Shown: one piece after another, positions 53,335 through 62,183 of the stretch
Layout: every line of letters starts with the position of its first letter
Position numbering within the stretch: position 1 is the stretch's first letter
Origin: Bacteroidota bacterium
Lineage (GTDB): Bacteria > Bacteroidota > Ignavibacteria > Kryptoniales > JAKASW01
NCBI GenBank assembly: GCA_023381615.1
Contig: JAMCQL010000056.1
Location: 1 to 64,000 of the forward strand
DNA length: 64,000 nt
Reading direction: 5' to 3'
Position numbers and translations under genes: made by a program
Notes under the pieces: generated by a model
Databases searched by the model: none
What the model saw: the letters and a program-made list of their open reading frames with translations, nothing else
Told to the model about the DNA's origin: nothing

Positions 53335-54472
53335 TCTTGTTCCAATTCTCTTTGTGTTCGTATTTCACGGAAGAGTCTTTACTAATGTTTTCAACATAGT
53401 GTTGAATAAAATCATCAGTGTTCGAAAGCATTCTCAAATAATACCGCAGAGATGGATAGATACCATTTACTATGACTTGACAGCCATGAATGTTTAATAT
53501 TTTGGCAAGTTCTGTATTTATATTTTCTTTGTCTCCGGGAGCGATCCCTGCGGTGGATAGTAAATAATACCTCTTTACCGGTTGTGTCCTAAATTTGTCA
53601 AAGGATTCTTTAATTCGCCGAGTGTTTATCTCTATTTCTAGCTTAACTTCCACCGCCTCGAAAACTTTGTTACTGGGATCTCTAACTTCTATGTCGGCAA
53701 TTCGCCCCGATTTAGCGTCCGCAGTCGTGTGTTCTGTCAATGGGAGCAACACTGTTTTGTCGAATCTTTTTAGCTCTTTCACTAAGCACTGGTAAACCGA
53801 GAAGATTGCAATTGTTGGAAGTCGGGCTGCACCTCTCGCCTTGTACTTTCCCTCGAAGTGCTTTCTCAGAAAATCTATTATAGTCGAGATGGGAAGGCCT
53901 GAGGGCTGAGCGAGATCCAAAGAATGCTTATCTCGTAGTTGTAGCAATTTCGCAAGCATTACAATAAGATAAGTCTCGGGAGATTTCCCCTTGATTTGTA
54001 CAAGGTCGAGCAACTGTAGAAATGCCTTTTTTACTGTTGTAGGCGTTATTTTGCCTGGGTACTTGAAGTCATAAGGCAAATTCTGTTCAAGAGATCTGGT
54101 CAACCAACCGCTTTCTGCCATGTGTGGAAGTCCCTTTTCTCTCAAGAAAGGGGTAATATATTTTGTATCGATACTTCTACCAGCGTAGCCGCCTGGCATG
54201 TTGTCTTGGTGATATCTGATGTCCTGAATCGGATCATGGAGCTTCTGGATCAGACTCGTAATCAGAACGGTTAAGACCGCTTTCGAGCTTTCTGAATGTT
54301 CTGCCAATTGACTTAGACTTTGTGATTCCAAACTATTGAGGTTTTTAAGGATATTAGCAATTGCCCCATTGTGGAGGTAGATTTCTGCTTTTTCAAATAA
54401 CTCATTCAGGATTTGCTCTTGGGGCTTCCCTTTGTAGGGACTTGAACCTGGTTTTATTGATTCAGATTTCAT
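53318..54472 (-). CDS. Type II restriction endonuclease
   Basis: 384 residues, partner of the methyltransferase just upstream (11-base overlap). The N-terminal two thirds are helical. The catalytic region is near residues 265-300: IADIEVRDPSNKVFEAVEVK has the PD-(D/E)XK layout (Asp in DIEV, Glu-x-Lys in VEVK). The C-terminus YYLLSTAGIAPGD is also typical of such nucleases. The specificity cannot be read from sequence. The R-M pair sits between a lipoprotein and a glycosidase gene, away from the main island. Confidence 0.8.
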   Translation of the reverse strand: MKSESIKPGSSPYKGKPQEQILNELFEKAEIYLHNGAIANILKNLNSLESQSLSQLAEHSESSKAVLTVLITSLIQKLHDPIQDIRYHQDNMPGGYAGRSIDTKYITPFLREKGLPHMAESGWLTRSLEQNLPYDFKYPGKITPTTVKKAFLQLLDLVQIKGKSPETYLIVMLAKLLQLRDKHSLDLAQPSGLPISTIIDFLRKHFEGKYKARGAARLPTIAIFSVYQCLVKELKRFDKTVLLPLTEHTTADAKSGRIADIEVRDPSNKVFEAVEVKLEIEINTRRIKESFDKFRTQPVKRYYLLSTAGIAPGDKENINTELAKILNIHGCQVIVNGIYPSLRYYLRMLSNTDDFIQHYVENISKDSSVKYEHKENWNKIVSTK

Positions 54473-55601
54473 TCAATATCTCCGGTGTCTCCTGGTAATG
54501 AATTCTGGACAGTCTCTCTCTTGCATATTTGCAGTACTCTTGGTTGAGGTCGATTCCGATGTAAGAGCGGTTTAGTTCCTTAGCGGCAATCGCAGTAGTT
54601 CCACTGCCAACGAACGGATCCAAGACAAAATCTCCAGGTCTAGAAAGCAACTTGATTAATTCTCTTATAATGGACAGAGGGTAAACGGCAGGGTGCTTGC
54701 TACCCTTTATTGTTTCGACCGCTGATTCCATGACGTCTTTTTTGATGCCATTACCCTTGATCTTTATTATTGTGAAGCCCTTCCTCATAAGATGATACAT
54801 CCGCCCGCCATTTTGCCCGCCAAACGGTTCGGAATGGATTCCCTGAATCTTCATCCTAAGACTTTCGATTTTTCCTTCCTTGACTTCTCGAATCGTGTCT
54901 GTAAGTTCCTGAATGGCCGCCCTTTTTTGCTCAGAAGTGAGAGAGGAGGTTCGTATAAGTTCGTAGTACTTTTTCCCGATATTTGAACCATCATTTTTCT
55001 TGTTTTTTAAAGAGTCGTTCTTCTTGAACTCATTAAGTTGATAGTAGTATTTATCACTCTTCACGAAATGAAAAAAAGGTTCGGTGCTGTTTACTAGTCT
55101 TTTCTGGTACTGTCTGGGTGTAGGATTTAATTTGATCCAGGTGATGTCGTTGACCAGTTTCACCTGAAACGTTTCAAGTACTCTTAGAGCAAATCTATAT
55201 GGAATAAGTTGTAGGCTGCTGTTCAGGTATTTGTCCCCTAGATTGAAGACGACACTTCCGTCTTCTGTAAGTACCCGGTTACACTGATCAAAGACCGCCA
55301 GCAGGTTCTCTAAGTACAGATCTATTGTCTTTTCATTGCCAATCCCACCTCCATAATCTCTCTGCTGAAAGTAAGGTGGTGAAGTAATAATGAGGTTTAC
55401 TTTGTTGTTTGGAATCAAGTTCATTACGTCGAGGCAGTCCCCAGTGACGACGTTGTCAACAAGGTCAGAAAATGTATTCGCCTCGTAAGATTGATACATA
55501 GGCAAGGATTGTCGAAACCTTTCGGAGTCGCGTTTTTTTTGTCTCTTTTTTTCTGCGACCTTTTGCAGCGGATATCGGTTGGTAGATTTCTTTTTTGCCA
55601 C
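54462..55601 (-). CDS. Site-specific DNA methyltransferase, beta class, probably N4-cytosine
   Basis: 379 residues. Motif IV is TSPPYFQQRDYGG (the SPPY form is usual for N4-cytosine, though some adenine enzymes share it). Motif I, DPFVGSGTTAIAAKEL, lies near the C-terminus, so the order is IV then I (beta class). GSVVFNLGDKYL, ITWIKLNPTPRQYQKRLVN and YIGIDLNQEYCKYARERL fit. Start ATG55601; a Lys/Arg-rich N-terminus. It protects host sites from the nuclease at 53318. Confidence 0.92.
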   Translation of the reverse strand: MAKKKSTNRYPLQKVAEKKRQKKRDSERFRQSLPMYQSYEANTFSDLVDNVVTGDCLDVMNLIPNNKVNLIITSPPYFQQRDYGGGIGNEKTIDLYLENLLAVFDQCNRVLTEDGSVVFNLGDKYLNSSLQLIPYRFALRVLETFQVKLVNDITWIKLNPTPRQYQKRLVNSTEPFFHFVKSDKYYYQLNEFKKNDSLKNKKNDGSNIGKKYYELIRTSSLTSEQKRAAIQELTDTIREVKEGKIESLRMKIQGIHSEPFGGQNGGRMYHLMRKGFTIIKIKGNGIKKDVMESAVETIKGSKHPAVYPLSIIRELIKLLSRPGDFVLDPFVGSGTTAIAAKELNRSYIGIDLNQEYCKYARERLSRIHYQETPEILNEI

Positions 55602-55748
55602 GGTAAAATTTAAGCAACTTAACAGAGAAATCTATGGTAATACAGAAAGATATCTTGAAGGTCCGACAATTCACCTTTATCTACTTAATCCCTGGCGGTG
55701 TTGGTCAATAACCTTTCAAATAATCAAATCATAATTTAAATTGAGCCA

Positions 55749-55916
55749 ATGAAAGCGTTGGTTTTCTTCGTTGCTTTAACTTTCTACTTAGCTGTTTCAA
55801 ATGTCGACTCAAGACCGATTGAACCGACGCCAATCGTGTACGTGATGCCAAGGAAACGTCTGAATCTTCCGCGACGCCGATGTTCAAATCTCTCAAACAT
55901 TGGCATCCAAAGTTAA
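55749..55916 (+). CDS. Possible 55-residue secreted peptide
   Basis: ATG55749 opens a frame with a plausible signal sequence (KALVFFVALTFYLAVSN) and a basic tail rich in Arg, ending at TAA55914. No ribosome site is evident and no family is recognised. It is in the same frame as the glycosidase downstream but separated by stops, so it could be the remains of that gene's original N-terminus. Confidence 0.3.
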   Translation: MKALVFFVALTFYLAVSNVDSRPIEPTPIVYVMPRKRLNLPRRRCSNLSNIGIQS

Positions 55917-55937
55917 AAAAGTCAAACAGGTGAAAAT

Positions 55938-58922
55938 ATGTTCGCTCTGATTGCACTCCTCCTTTTCGGAGTGACGCACATTCATGGGTTGCCAATCGAC
56001 AGTCTCGGCATAAAAGCACATGCAGAAACGAAGTGGTACAGCTACACGAATAAAGAAACCGGGTTCTATTTCGGAGAGGTGCACGGAATTAACGACGCGC
56101 CATATCAGGGTTGGACTGTATATGATAATCCGGTGCTGAAGGATTATTCTATCTCTGTCAATGGAAAGCCGCTCGACCGCAGTGATGCGCAAATAACAAT
56201 CTATCCGGGCCGGCTTGTTCGCAAGTATAAATCGGGAGTAACGGAAACCTTTACACTCTTGGATCACGTCAATGCTTTCCTTGTCCAATTAAAAGCGCCA
56301 AGGTTTTCGTCGGTCGGCTTCAGAATATTATTCAATTCATCGAATCCGAAGGATTTTGCTCTGACACATGGAGAGCCGGCAGTTGTGGAAAACAAGTCGG
56401 TTCCTCCGAATAATTTCGGAAGATGGGTTGCGGTCGCAGGTTTCAAATTGAGTTCGAAAGAAGACGAACAAATTATCGGGCAATTTGCGTCGCCTGCGGT
56501 TTTCAAAACAAATGGGAAAGAGGTTTCGATTGTTGTTGCTTGTGGGAAAACAAAAATTGAGGCGGAGCGAACTGCTCTGGAGGCATTGCGAAATCGCACG
56601 GAACTTGTCGCGAAGAGAAAAAAGAGAATGCAGGAGGTGCTAAACGGGTCTTACGTGAAAACCAGCAGCGAAACATTTGACAAGGCGCTTGCATGGGCAA
56701 AATTGTCTTTGAACGCGCTCATCACCAACCAAGGAATGAGAGGTATCTGGGCGGGATTGCCGTGGTTTAACGATTACTGGGGACGCGACAGTTTTATTTC
56801 ACTTCCCGGCGCAACACTCTGGTTGGGCGATTTCAAAACGGCTCGAGAAATTCTTCTCGATTTTGCAGCAAAGCAGGACACCGATTCAACGAGCACAAAT
56901 TATGGCAGAATTCCCAATTTAATTACTCCGAGCGAAACCGTTTATAACACTGCGGATGGAACGCCGTGGTTTGTTAATGCAGTATTTCTGTACTATTCGA
57001 TGACAGGCGACAGGAATTTCCTCTTTACAATTTTCTCTGCAGTTAGACGTGCGTTTGACGGAACTGTAAAGTATCACATGGACAAAGATGGTTTCCTGAC
57101 TCACGGAGATCAGGAAACGTGGATGGATGCCGTCGGGCCGAACGGTCCGTACGTGCCGCGCGGGAACAGAGCGGTCGACGTGCAATCGCTGTGGCTCAAA
57201 CAATTGCTCGTTACCCGATTCCTTTCAAAGTACGCAGGCGACATCAAGCTCGGTGACGAAGCGACCTACCTTGCGAAACTTCTGATAAAAAGCTTCGAAG
57301 AGAAATTTATCGATACGAATGCCGGTTATCTTTACGACCATCTCAATGCGAACGGCGTCCCCGATACGACGCTGCGGCCGAATCAATTATTTGCGCTTTG
57401 GATGGTGGCCGATCCATCGCTTCGAGCGGAAATTCTGAAGACGATCGTGGAGAAGCTTACCTATCCATGGGGAGTCGCTTCGCTCTATCAAGGCGACCCG
57501 AACTTTCATCCTTTCCATCACGACGAACCCTATTATGTCCCTGACGCTGCGTACCATAACGGAACCGTCTGGGTGTGGCTCACAGGTCAGCTTGTTTCAA
57601 ATTTGGCTTACGTGATGGAACAGGATTTCGCTTTCAAGAACACGATGTTTCTTGCGAATGAAATTCTTGATGGTAAGACTGCAGGCACGCTGCCCGAGCT
57701 CTTCGATGCATTTCCGCGAGCCCCGACCTTCGTCGGGAAAGGAAAAGAAAAGCCGAACGAGTCGGGAGCTTTCAGTCAGGCATGGAGTTTAGCGGAATTC
57801 GTAAATTCGTTTTATCAGGATTACCTTGGCGTTCAGATGGATGCGGCAGAGAACACTATCATTCTGAATCCACGACTTCCCCGTGCTTTGCACGATGTGA
57901 CATTCAAACTGAACGGCGGCAACAATGAGAACTACATGATCTCTTATCGCTTTGAAAAGAAGCCAAAGGAGATCGAGATCGCCCCGACCGACAGCGTGCC
58001 GGGCACCATCTTCAGAGTTTTCTTCATGCGGGATAAAGAAAGACAAATCCGCACGTCGTTCTATCTTCAAGGTAAAGACAAAGTCCTGCTGAAATTTCTG
58101 CCCGATACGGTAATTGCCAAAAAGAATGGCGCGCCGTTTCCGATAGACGACCTGACCACTTTCGTTCATCACGATCCGACTTTGGACAGCCTTCACTTCG
58201 AAACGCCGAAGATAAGTCTCGATTGGAATTTCAGCCAAGAAACCGGATTCAAGATTCTGAAGACGCCAGATGTGAAAAAGACAAATTCGGATGCAACAAT
58301 TTTTGCGAATGCCGAAGATCCCGTCGGCGATGACAAAGGTCAGGATGGAAAGTACACGTATCCGCTGAATCAAAATTTCCGACCGGGTATTCTCGATATC
58401 ACTCATGCTGAAGTCAGTTATGACAGCGAGAATGTTTATTTCAAACTTCATTTCAAAAATCTCGTTAATCCGATGTGGCATCCGGAGTACGGTTTCCAAT
58501 TGACATTTGCTGCCATTGCCATCGGAAATGGGGAAGCCGGCCAGCGGAATATAGGTCGAAACTCGAATTACACTTTGCCCAAAGGTCGCGGTTTCCAAAA
58601 AGTTATATATGTCGGAGGAGGGATTGAAGTCTTCGACAAGGATGGAAAGAAGATCGCCGCTTATGTCCCAGCCGCGTCCGATACGACCGATCCACTCGGC
58701 ATCGTGGACAAAAAAGAGATTTCGTTCTCGCTTCCGATGAGCGTGATCGGCAAGCCGGACAGGGATTGGAAGATTTCGATTCTTGTCGGCGCTCAGGACG
58801 ACCACGGCGGCGGCGGTGTCGGCGAATTCAGGACTGTCGGCAAGAAAGCCTCGGAGTGGCAAGGCGGCGGAAAGGAAAGCGAGAGCATGCCGAATATTTA
58901 CGATGACCTATTTTTGAAATAG
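55938..58922 (+). CDS. Secreted amylo-alpha-1,6-glucosidase-like enzyme with glucodextranase C-terminal module
   Basis: 994 residues. A signal peptide (FALIALLLFGVTHIHG) puts it outside the cytoplasm. An N-terminal debranching-enzyme beta domain precedes an (alpha/alpha)6 barrel with GIWAGLPWFNDYWGRDSFIS, TPWFVNAVFLYYSM, HGDQETWMDAVGPNGPYVPR, ALWMVADPSL and YHNGTVWVWLTGQ, as in GH133-type enzymes; the Asp/Glu catalytic pair is plausible. Residues about 765-994 match the C-terminal module of glucodextranase (DPVGDDKGQDGKYTYPLN, then ITHAEVSYDSENVYFKLHF). A hairpin encodes APTFVGKG (57722-57737). It would clip starch-like branches in the periplasm, complementing the cytoplasmic GH15 enzyme. Confidence 0.88.
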   Translation: MFALIALLLFGVTHIHGLPIDSLGIKAHAETKWYSYTNKETGFYFGEVHGINDAPYQGWTVYDNPVLKDYSISVNGKPLDRSDAQITIYPGRLVRKYKSGVTETFTLLDHVNAFLVQLKAPRFSSVGFRILFNSSNPKDFALTHGEPAVVENKSVPPNNFGRWVAVAGFKLSSKEDEQIIGQFASPAVFKTNGKEVSIVVACGKTKIEAERTALEALRNRTELVAKRKKRMQEVLNGSYVKTSSETFDKALAWAKLSLNALITNQGMRGIWAGLPWFNDYWGRDSFISLPGATLWLGDFKTAREILLDFAAKQDTDSTSTNYGRIPNLITPSETVYNTADGTPWFVNAVFLYYSMTGDRNFLFTIFSAVRRAFDGTVKYHMDKDGFLTHGDQETWMDAVGPNGPYVPRGNRAVDVQSLWLKQLLVTRFLSKYAGDIKLGDEATYLAKLLIKSFEEKFIDTNAGYLYDHLNANGVPDTTLRPNQLFALWMVADPSLRAEILKTIVEKLTYPWGVASLYQGDPNFHPFHHDEPYYVPDAAYHNGTVWVWLTGQLVSNLAYVMEQDFAFKNTMFLANEILDGKTAGTLPELFDAFPRAPTFVGKGKEKPNESGAFSQAWSLAEFVNSFYQDYLGVQMDAAENTIILNPRLPRALHDVTFKLNGGNNENYMISYRFEKKPKEIEIAPTDSVPGTIFRVFFMRDKERQIRTSFYLQGKDKVLLKFLPDTVIAKKNGAPFPIDDLTTFVHHDPTLDSLHFETPKISLDWNFSQETGFKILKTPDVKKTNSDATIFANAEDPVGDDKGQDGKYTYPLNQNFRPGILDITHAEVSYDSENVYFKLHFKNLVNPMWHPEYGFQLTFAAIAIGNGEAGQRNIGRNSNYTLPKGRGFQKVIYVGGGIEVFDKDGKKIAAYVPAASDTTDPLGIVDKKEISFSLPMSVIGKPDRDWKISILVGAQDDHGGGGVGEFRTVGKKASEWQGGGKESESMPNIYDDLFLK
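57722..57737. repeat. In-frame hairpin in the glycosidase (CCCGAC/GTCGGG)
   Basis: Six-base arms around CTTC, encoding part of APTFVG between FDAFPR and KGKEKPNESGAFSQAWS. Same family as the korA/korB hairpins. Confidence 0.75.
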
Positions 58923-58986
58923 CTTCTCGTCGTTTTTGGAAACTTTGCTGCGGCCTGCGTTTGTTGTAGGTCATAAAGGATGACTT

Positions 58987-59409
58987 ATGAAAATAGGCGC
59001 AGTGGTTTTGATGGCATTTCTCTTTGCGGCTTGTTCGAAATCCTCCAGCAACAGTAACCCCGTAACACCGCCTTCTGGGAATTCGAATGTGAGTTTCTCG
59101 AGTCAGGTGCAACCGATATTCACTGCCAACTGCGCACTCTCAGGGTGTCATGCGGGACCAAGCCCTCAGCAGGGACAGGATTTGTCATCCGGTCACGCGT
59201 ACGGCAGTATCGTTAATGTGGCTAGTGTAGAAAGACCCAACCTCGTGCGCGTCAAGCCATCCTATTCCGACAGCAGTTATCTTTACATGAAGATAACCGG
59301 TGCCGCTGGAATCGCCGGCGTGCGCATGCCGAACGGCAGGCCGCCGCTTTCGTCTTCCGACATTCAGACTATAAAAGAATGGATAGATCAGGGAGCGCAA
59401 AATAATTGA
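58987..59409 (+). CDS. Lipoprotein with CX4CH haem-like motif, paralogue
   Basis: 140 residues with a lipobox-type leader (FLFAACSKSS). FTANCALSGCHAGP is again CX4CH. MPNGRPPLSSSDIQTIKEWIDQGAQNN parallels the end of the protein at 52903. It could be a haem- or metal-binding surface protein; the extra residue relative to CXXCH makes standard haem attachment uncertain. A second gene of this type lies 5.6 kb upstream. Confidence 0.82.
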   Translation: MKIGAVVLMAFLFAACSKSSSNSNPVTPPSGNSNVSFSSQVQPIFTANCALSGCHAGPSPQQGQDLSSGHAYGSIVNVASVERPNLVRVKPSYSDSSYLYMKITGAAGIAGVRMPNGRPPLSSSDIQTIKEWIDQGAQNN

Positions 59410-60136
59410 ACCCGGAATTGTCATTGGAATTTCCAAGTTATTAGGAGATTTTGATTTTACCTTCTTTCTTTTAGCTTGACCTAAAAGAAAGAAGCAAAGA
59501 AAAGGTCAAGACTGGAAAATATTCGGCTGGAATTTGTTCCACTCCGCTGCGGAAAATGAAACTCGTGTCGCCTTCGGCTCCACTCGAACAGCATTTTCCG
59601 CTTACGCTCCGTTACACAAATTCCTTATCGCCGAATATTTTCAGGTCACTCCGTTCGTAAGTCTTTCTTACACCGCTTTTGATTTTTCAGGTAATCCTTG
59701 TTCAACCTATACCATTGATTCGTAATAAATTATAGAACTTTGCTTCTAATGACGGTCATTAGAATTTTTTCCTAACGACAAATCTGGGTTGAATTTAGTT
59801 TTGTGATTAACGATCCGAATTCTTCTCGCGATAAAGACGCTGACGTTCTTTAGTCGGACATAGAAACATACCGTCTTTTCCCAAAGTGATCCTTCGGAGA
59901 CGTTAGTTATGTACAAATGGCTTCGCCGGTTCGTTGACCCCTACTGTCCTCCCGACAAAGTCGGGACGGGACATCTCCCCCTTGTCAAGGGGGAGAAAGA
60001 GAGTGGGGTGTCCGAAGGATCTCCGCTTACGGAGCCTTCGGCCTGCGGAAAAGAAATCCACCGTCTATGGCGCGGTCGTTTACTTTCTCTTATCCTCTTG
60101 TTCGGCTTATAAAATTGTATTAAAATAATAAGTAAA
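59410..60136. other. Gene-free 0.7 kb gap with large inverted repeats
   Basis: Includes the inverted repeats at 59461-59642 and hairpins TCCCGACAAAGTCGGGA near 59954 and TCCGAAGGATC-type near 60008. Small open frames here (59534-59725, 59909-60128) read through the repeats and are not believed. The riboswitch-controlled promoter must lie in the last 100 bases; not assigned. Confidence 0.65.
59461..59642. repeat. Compound inverted repeat, possible MITE
   Basis: A perfect 14-bp hairpin CTTCTTTCTTTTAG (59461-59474 with 59481-59494) is followed by arms GAAAATATTCGGC (59515-59527) and GCCGAATATTTTC (59630-59642) with nested GCGGAAAATG/CATTTTCCGC inside. The layout is the same style as 14571-14873. 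Confidence 0.8.
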
Positions 60137-60196
60137 GGCGATGGAGTTCGCCAAATAAAAGAATATCGCGCAGTATGCGGGATTGATGACTCCTAC
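60137..60196 (+). promoter_or_regulatory. Fluoride riboswitch (crcB RNA) aptamer 1
   Basis: GGCGATGGAGTTCGCC (60137-60152) forms the first hairpin. A second stem pairs ATC/GAT and CGC/GCG (60065-region equivalent at 60165-60183). Then TGATGACTCCTAC follows (60184-60196). GGAGT in the first loop (60143-60147) pairs with ACTCC (60189-60193) as the pseudoknot. These are the conserved parts of the fluoride aptamer. The pseudoknot strand is also the 5' arm of the terminator that follows, giving fluoride-induced read-through into the dynamin-like gene. Confidence 0.93.
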
Positions 60197-60220
60197 GTGA
60201 ATCAAAAGTAGGAGTTTTTT
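60189..60220 (+). terminator. Riboswitch terminator hairpin 1
   Basis: ACTCCTAC (60189-60196) pairs with GTAGGAGT (60208-60215), followed by TTTTTT. AGGAG inside the 3' arm lies 10 bases before ATG60225, so the same hairpin would also hide the ribosome site. Confidence 0.92.
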
Positions 60221-60224
60221 ATTT

Positions 60225-61985
60225 ATGGAAACAATCTTACTCGAAGAGAGAAAGTCATTCCTCCTCGAACTAATCGAGGACCTATCCCTGCTGTTGTCGA
60301 CTTTCTCCACAGACTTGGCTCTCCAAACCTCCGAAATCCGGCAAAAAGTTCTTGAAGAGAAATTTAACCTCGTTGTGGTGGGGCAGTTCAAGCGGGGAAA
60401 GTCAACTCTCATTAATGCGTTGTTGGGTGAAGATATTCTTCCGACAGCCGTCGTGCCGCTCACTTCAATTGTCACAATTATACATTACGCACCGGAAGAA
60501 AAGATCACGGTTCATTTCATCCGCGGCACGGAGGAAATAATCCCGCGCGGGGGGCTTCCCGATTATATAACCGAGAAATTGAATCCGCAAAATGCCAAGA
60601 AAGTTGAAAGTGTCGAGATAGAATTGCCGAGCAGTTTTCTGAAGGGAGGCGTTCAGCTTGTCGACACGCCGGGAGTCGGATCGATCTATTCCCACAACAC
60701 AGATACGTCTTATCGTTTTCTGCCGAAGTCCGATGCCACTATTTTTCTGCTCACGGCAGATCAGCCCCTCAGCATAAGCGAAGTCGAATTCCTCCGGAAC
60801 GTCCGTGAACATGCAGCGAAGGTTTTCTTCGTCCTGAATAAAGTTGATTTGCTTTCCGAGAACGAGAGGAAGGAAGCGATCGCATTTATAGTTGATTCGC
60901 TGCCAAAGGAGCTTCCTTTTCCGCAAGAGGAAATAAGGCTTTTTCCTGTAAGCGCAAGGACGGGTTTGCGGGGAAAAGTCAGCAAAGATGAGACTCTGTA
61001 CCATCAAAGCAAAATAGATGGGCTTCGAAATTCCCTTCTCGATTTTCTTGCGAAAGAAAAAGGCAATTTCATGATCAAAACCGCCTCCCGCCGTACGAGA
61101 AAAATTATCGCCGAAGCTTCGACCCTCATTCGACTGAGGCTGAAAGCATATACTGAATCTTTAGAGAGCCTGCGGGAAAAGATCGACAAGTTTCAGAAGT
61201 TCAAGGAAGCCGTGAAGAAGAAACAGGAGGACATAGGCGATCTAATCTATACGGCGTATAAAATCGTGACAATGATAGAGGAAGATACCGTATTGTTTAA
61301 GGATAAGTCTTTGCCGAAAGTCGCGAAGCGTTTCGAGGAGGCCGCATCACGGAGCAGACATTCTAATACCGCCCAACTGGTGCAGGAGCTGAACAGGGCG
61401 ATTATCGAGATAGTGACCGAGACTGTCGATGAGTGGCGATTCGAGGAAGAGGCGAAGGTGAAAAAGAAGTTCGACGCAGGCGTGGAAGACCTCTTCGGCC
61501 GTATGAACTCCCTCATTGACGATGTTTACCAGCATGCGGCCGGGCTTTTCAATATTGAATTCCAACGCATGGAAAACTACCCACTTTTTACGGACGAGAC
61601 GGAATTTTATTACATGATATTAGAGGACATAAAGCCATCTCTTGAAGAACTGTCCGACGCGATTGTCAAAAGGCTTCCAAAAATAATCGCGGAACGCTTG
61701 ATTTATCGGAAAGAAAAAGAGCAGCTTATGATCGAGTTTGACAGGCAGTGCGGAAGAGTGCGGTATGATTTCATTCAAAGGATCGACAAAAGTATGTTGA
61801 GGCTCGGAAAAGTCTTGACCAATACCGTGAATGAGCACATCGAAAAGATTGAGAAGATAATAGTCGATGCGATGGCGATGAGAGAGAAGACGTCATCTGA
61901 GGTTTCCGACATGATCGCAAAATATGAAGAGAAGCTTTCCAAGCTGGCAGATCTTGAGAGTAAATTTGCGGAGCTTGAGACCTGA
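60225..61985 (+). CDS. Bacterial dynamin-like GTPase under fluoride riboswitch control
   Basis: 586 residues. GTPase motifs are G1 VVGQFKRGKSTLINALLG (about residues 50-67), G2 region LPTAVVPLTSI, G3 LVDTPGVGSI (about 145), G4 VLNKVDLL and PVSART for G5. The rest is long helices and coiled coil, as in bacterial dynamin-like proteins that bind or remodel membranes. No clear membrane helix. A link to fluoride is not known for this family and is shown here only by the riboswitch 30 bases upstream. The next riboswitch begins 78 bases after the stop. Confidence 0.92.
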   Translation: METILLEERKSFLLELIEDLSLLLSTFSTDLALQTSEIRQKVLEEKFNLVVVGQFKRGKSTLINALLGEDILPTAVVPLTSIVTIIHYAPEEKITVHFIRGTEEIIPRGGLPDYITEKLNPQNAKKVESVEIELPSSFLKGGVQLVDTPGVGSIYSHNTDTSYRFLPKSDATIFLLTADQPLSISEVEFLRNVREHAAKVFFVLNKVDLLSENERKEAIAFIVDSLPKELPFPQEEIRLFPVSARTGLRGKVSKDETLYHQSKIDGLRNSLLDFLAKEKGNFMIKTASRRTRKIIAEASTLIRLRLKAYTESLESLREKIDKFQKFKEAVKKKQEDIGDLIYTAYKIVTMIEEDTVLFKDKSLPKVAKRFEEAASRSRHSNTAQLVQELNRAIIEIVTETVDEWRFEEEAKVKKKFDAGVEDLFGRMNSLIDDVYQHAAGLFNIEFQRMENYPLFTDETEFYYMILEDIKPSLEELSDAIVKRLPKIIAERLIYRKEKEQLMIEFDRQCGRVRYDFIQRIDKSMLRLGKVLTNTVNEHIEKIEKIIVDAMAMREKTSSEVSDMIAKYEEKLSKLADLESKFAELET

Positions 61986-62062
61986 AATTGTTTTTGTTGC
62001 GAATTCGTTGAACACAAAGTAGGCGATGCTTGCACGCCGTAGTGACGACGTTCTGGCACGCA

Positions 62063-62108
62063 GGCGATGGAGTTCGCCAGATGTCATGCAAATGACTGAT
62101 AACTCCTG
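62063..62108 (+). promoter_or_regulatory. Fluoride riboswitch (crcB RNA) aptamer 2
   Basis: GGCGATGGAGTTCGCC (62063-62078) is identical to aptamer 1. The second stem is GTCAT/ATGAC with a GCAA loop (62083-62096), then TGATAACTCCTG (62097-62108). GGAGT (62069-62073) pairs with ACTCC (62102-62106). The 3' part differs slightly from the consensus (AACTCC where GACTCC is usual). Such a second copy within 2 kb is unusual. Confidence 0.87.
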
Positions 62109-62158
62109 TCCTGAGTATTCTTCGGACTCTTGAAGAATTGAAGGGCAGGAGTTTTTTT
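62102..62158 (+). terminator. Riboswitch terminator hairpin 2
   Basis: ACTCCTG (62102-62108) pairs with CAGGAGT (62146-62152), with an inner TTC/GAA stem, followed by seven T (62152-62158). The ribosome site GAGGAG (62169-62174) lies outside the hairpin. Confidence 0.88.
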
Positions 62159-62183
62159 GTTTTGGAATTGAGGAGATCTTTTC

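Noticed and set aside
59534-60128. Small open frames before the riboswitch
   Set aside because: They lie across inverted repeats and REP-like hairpins, with no ribosome sites.
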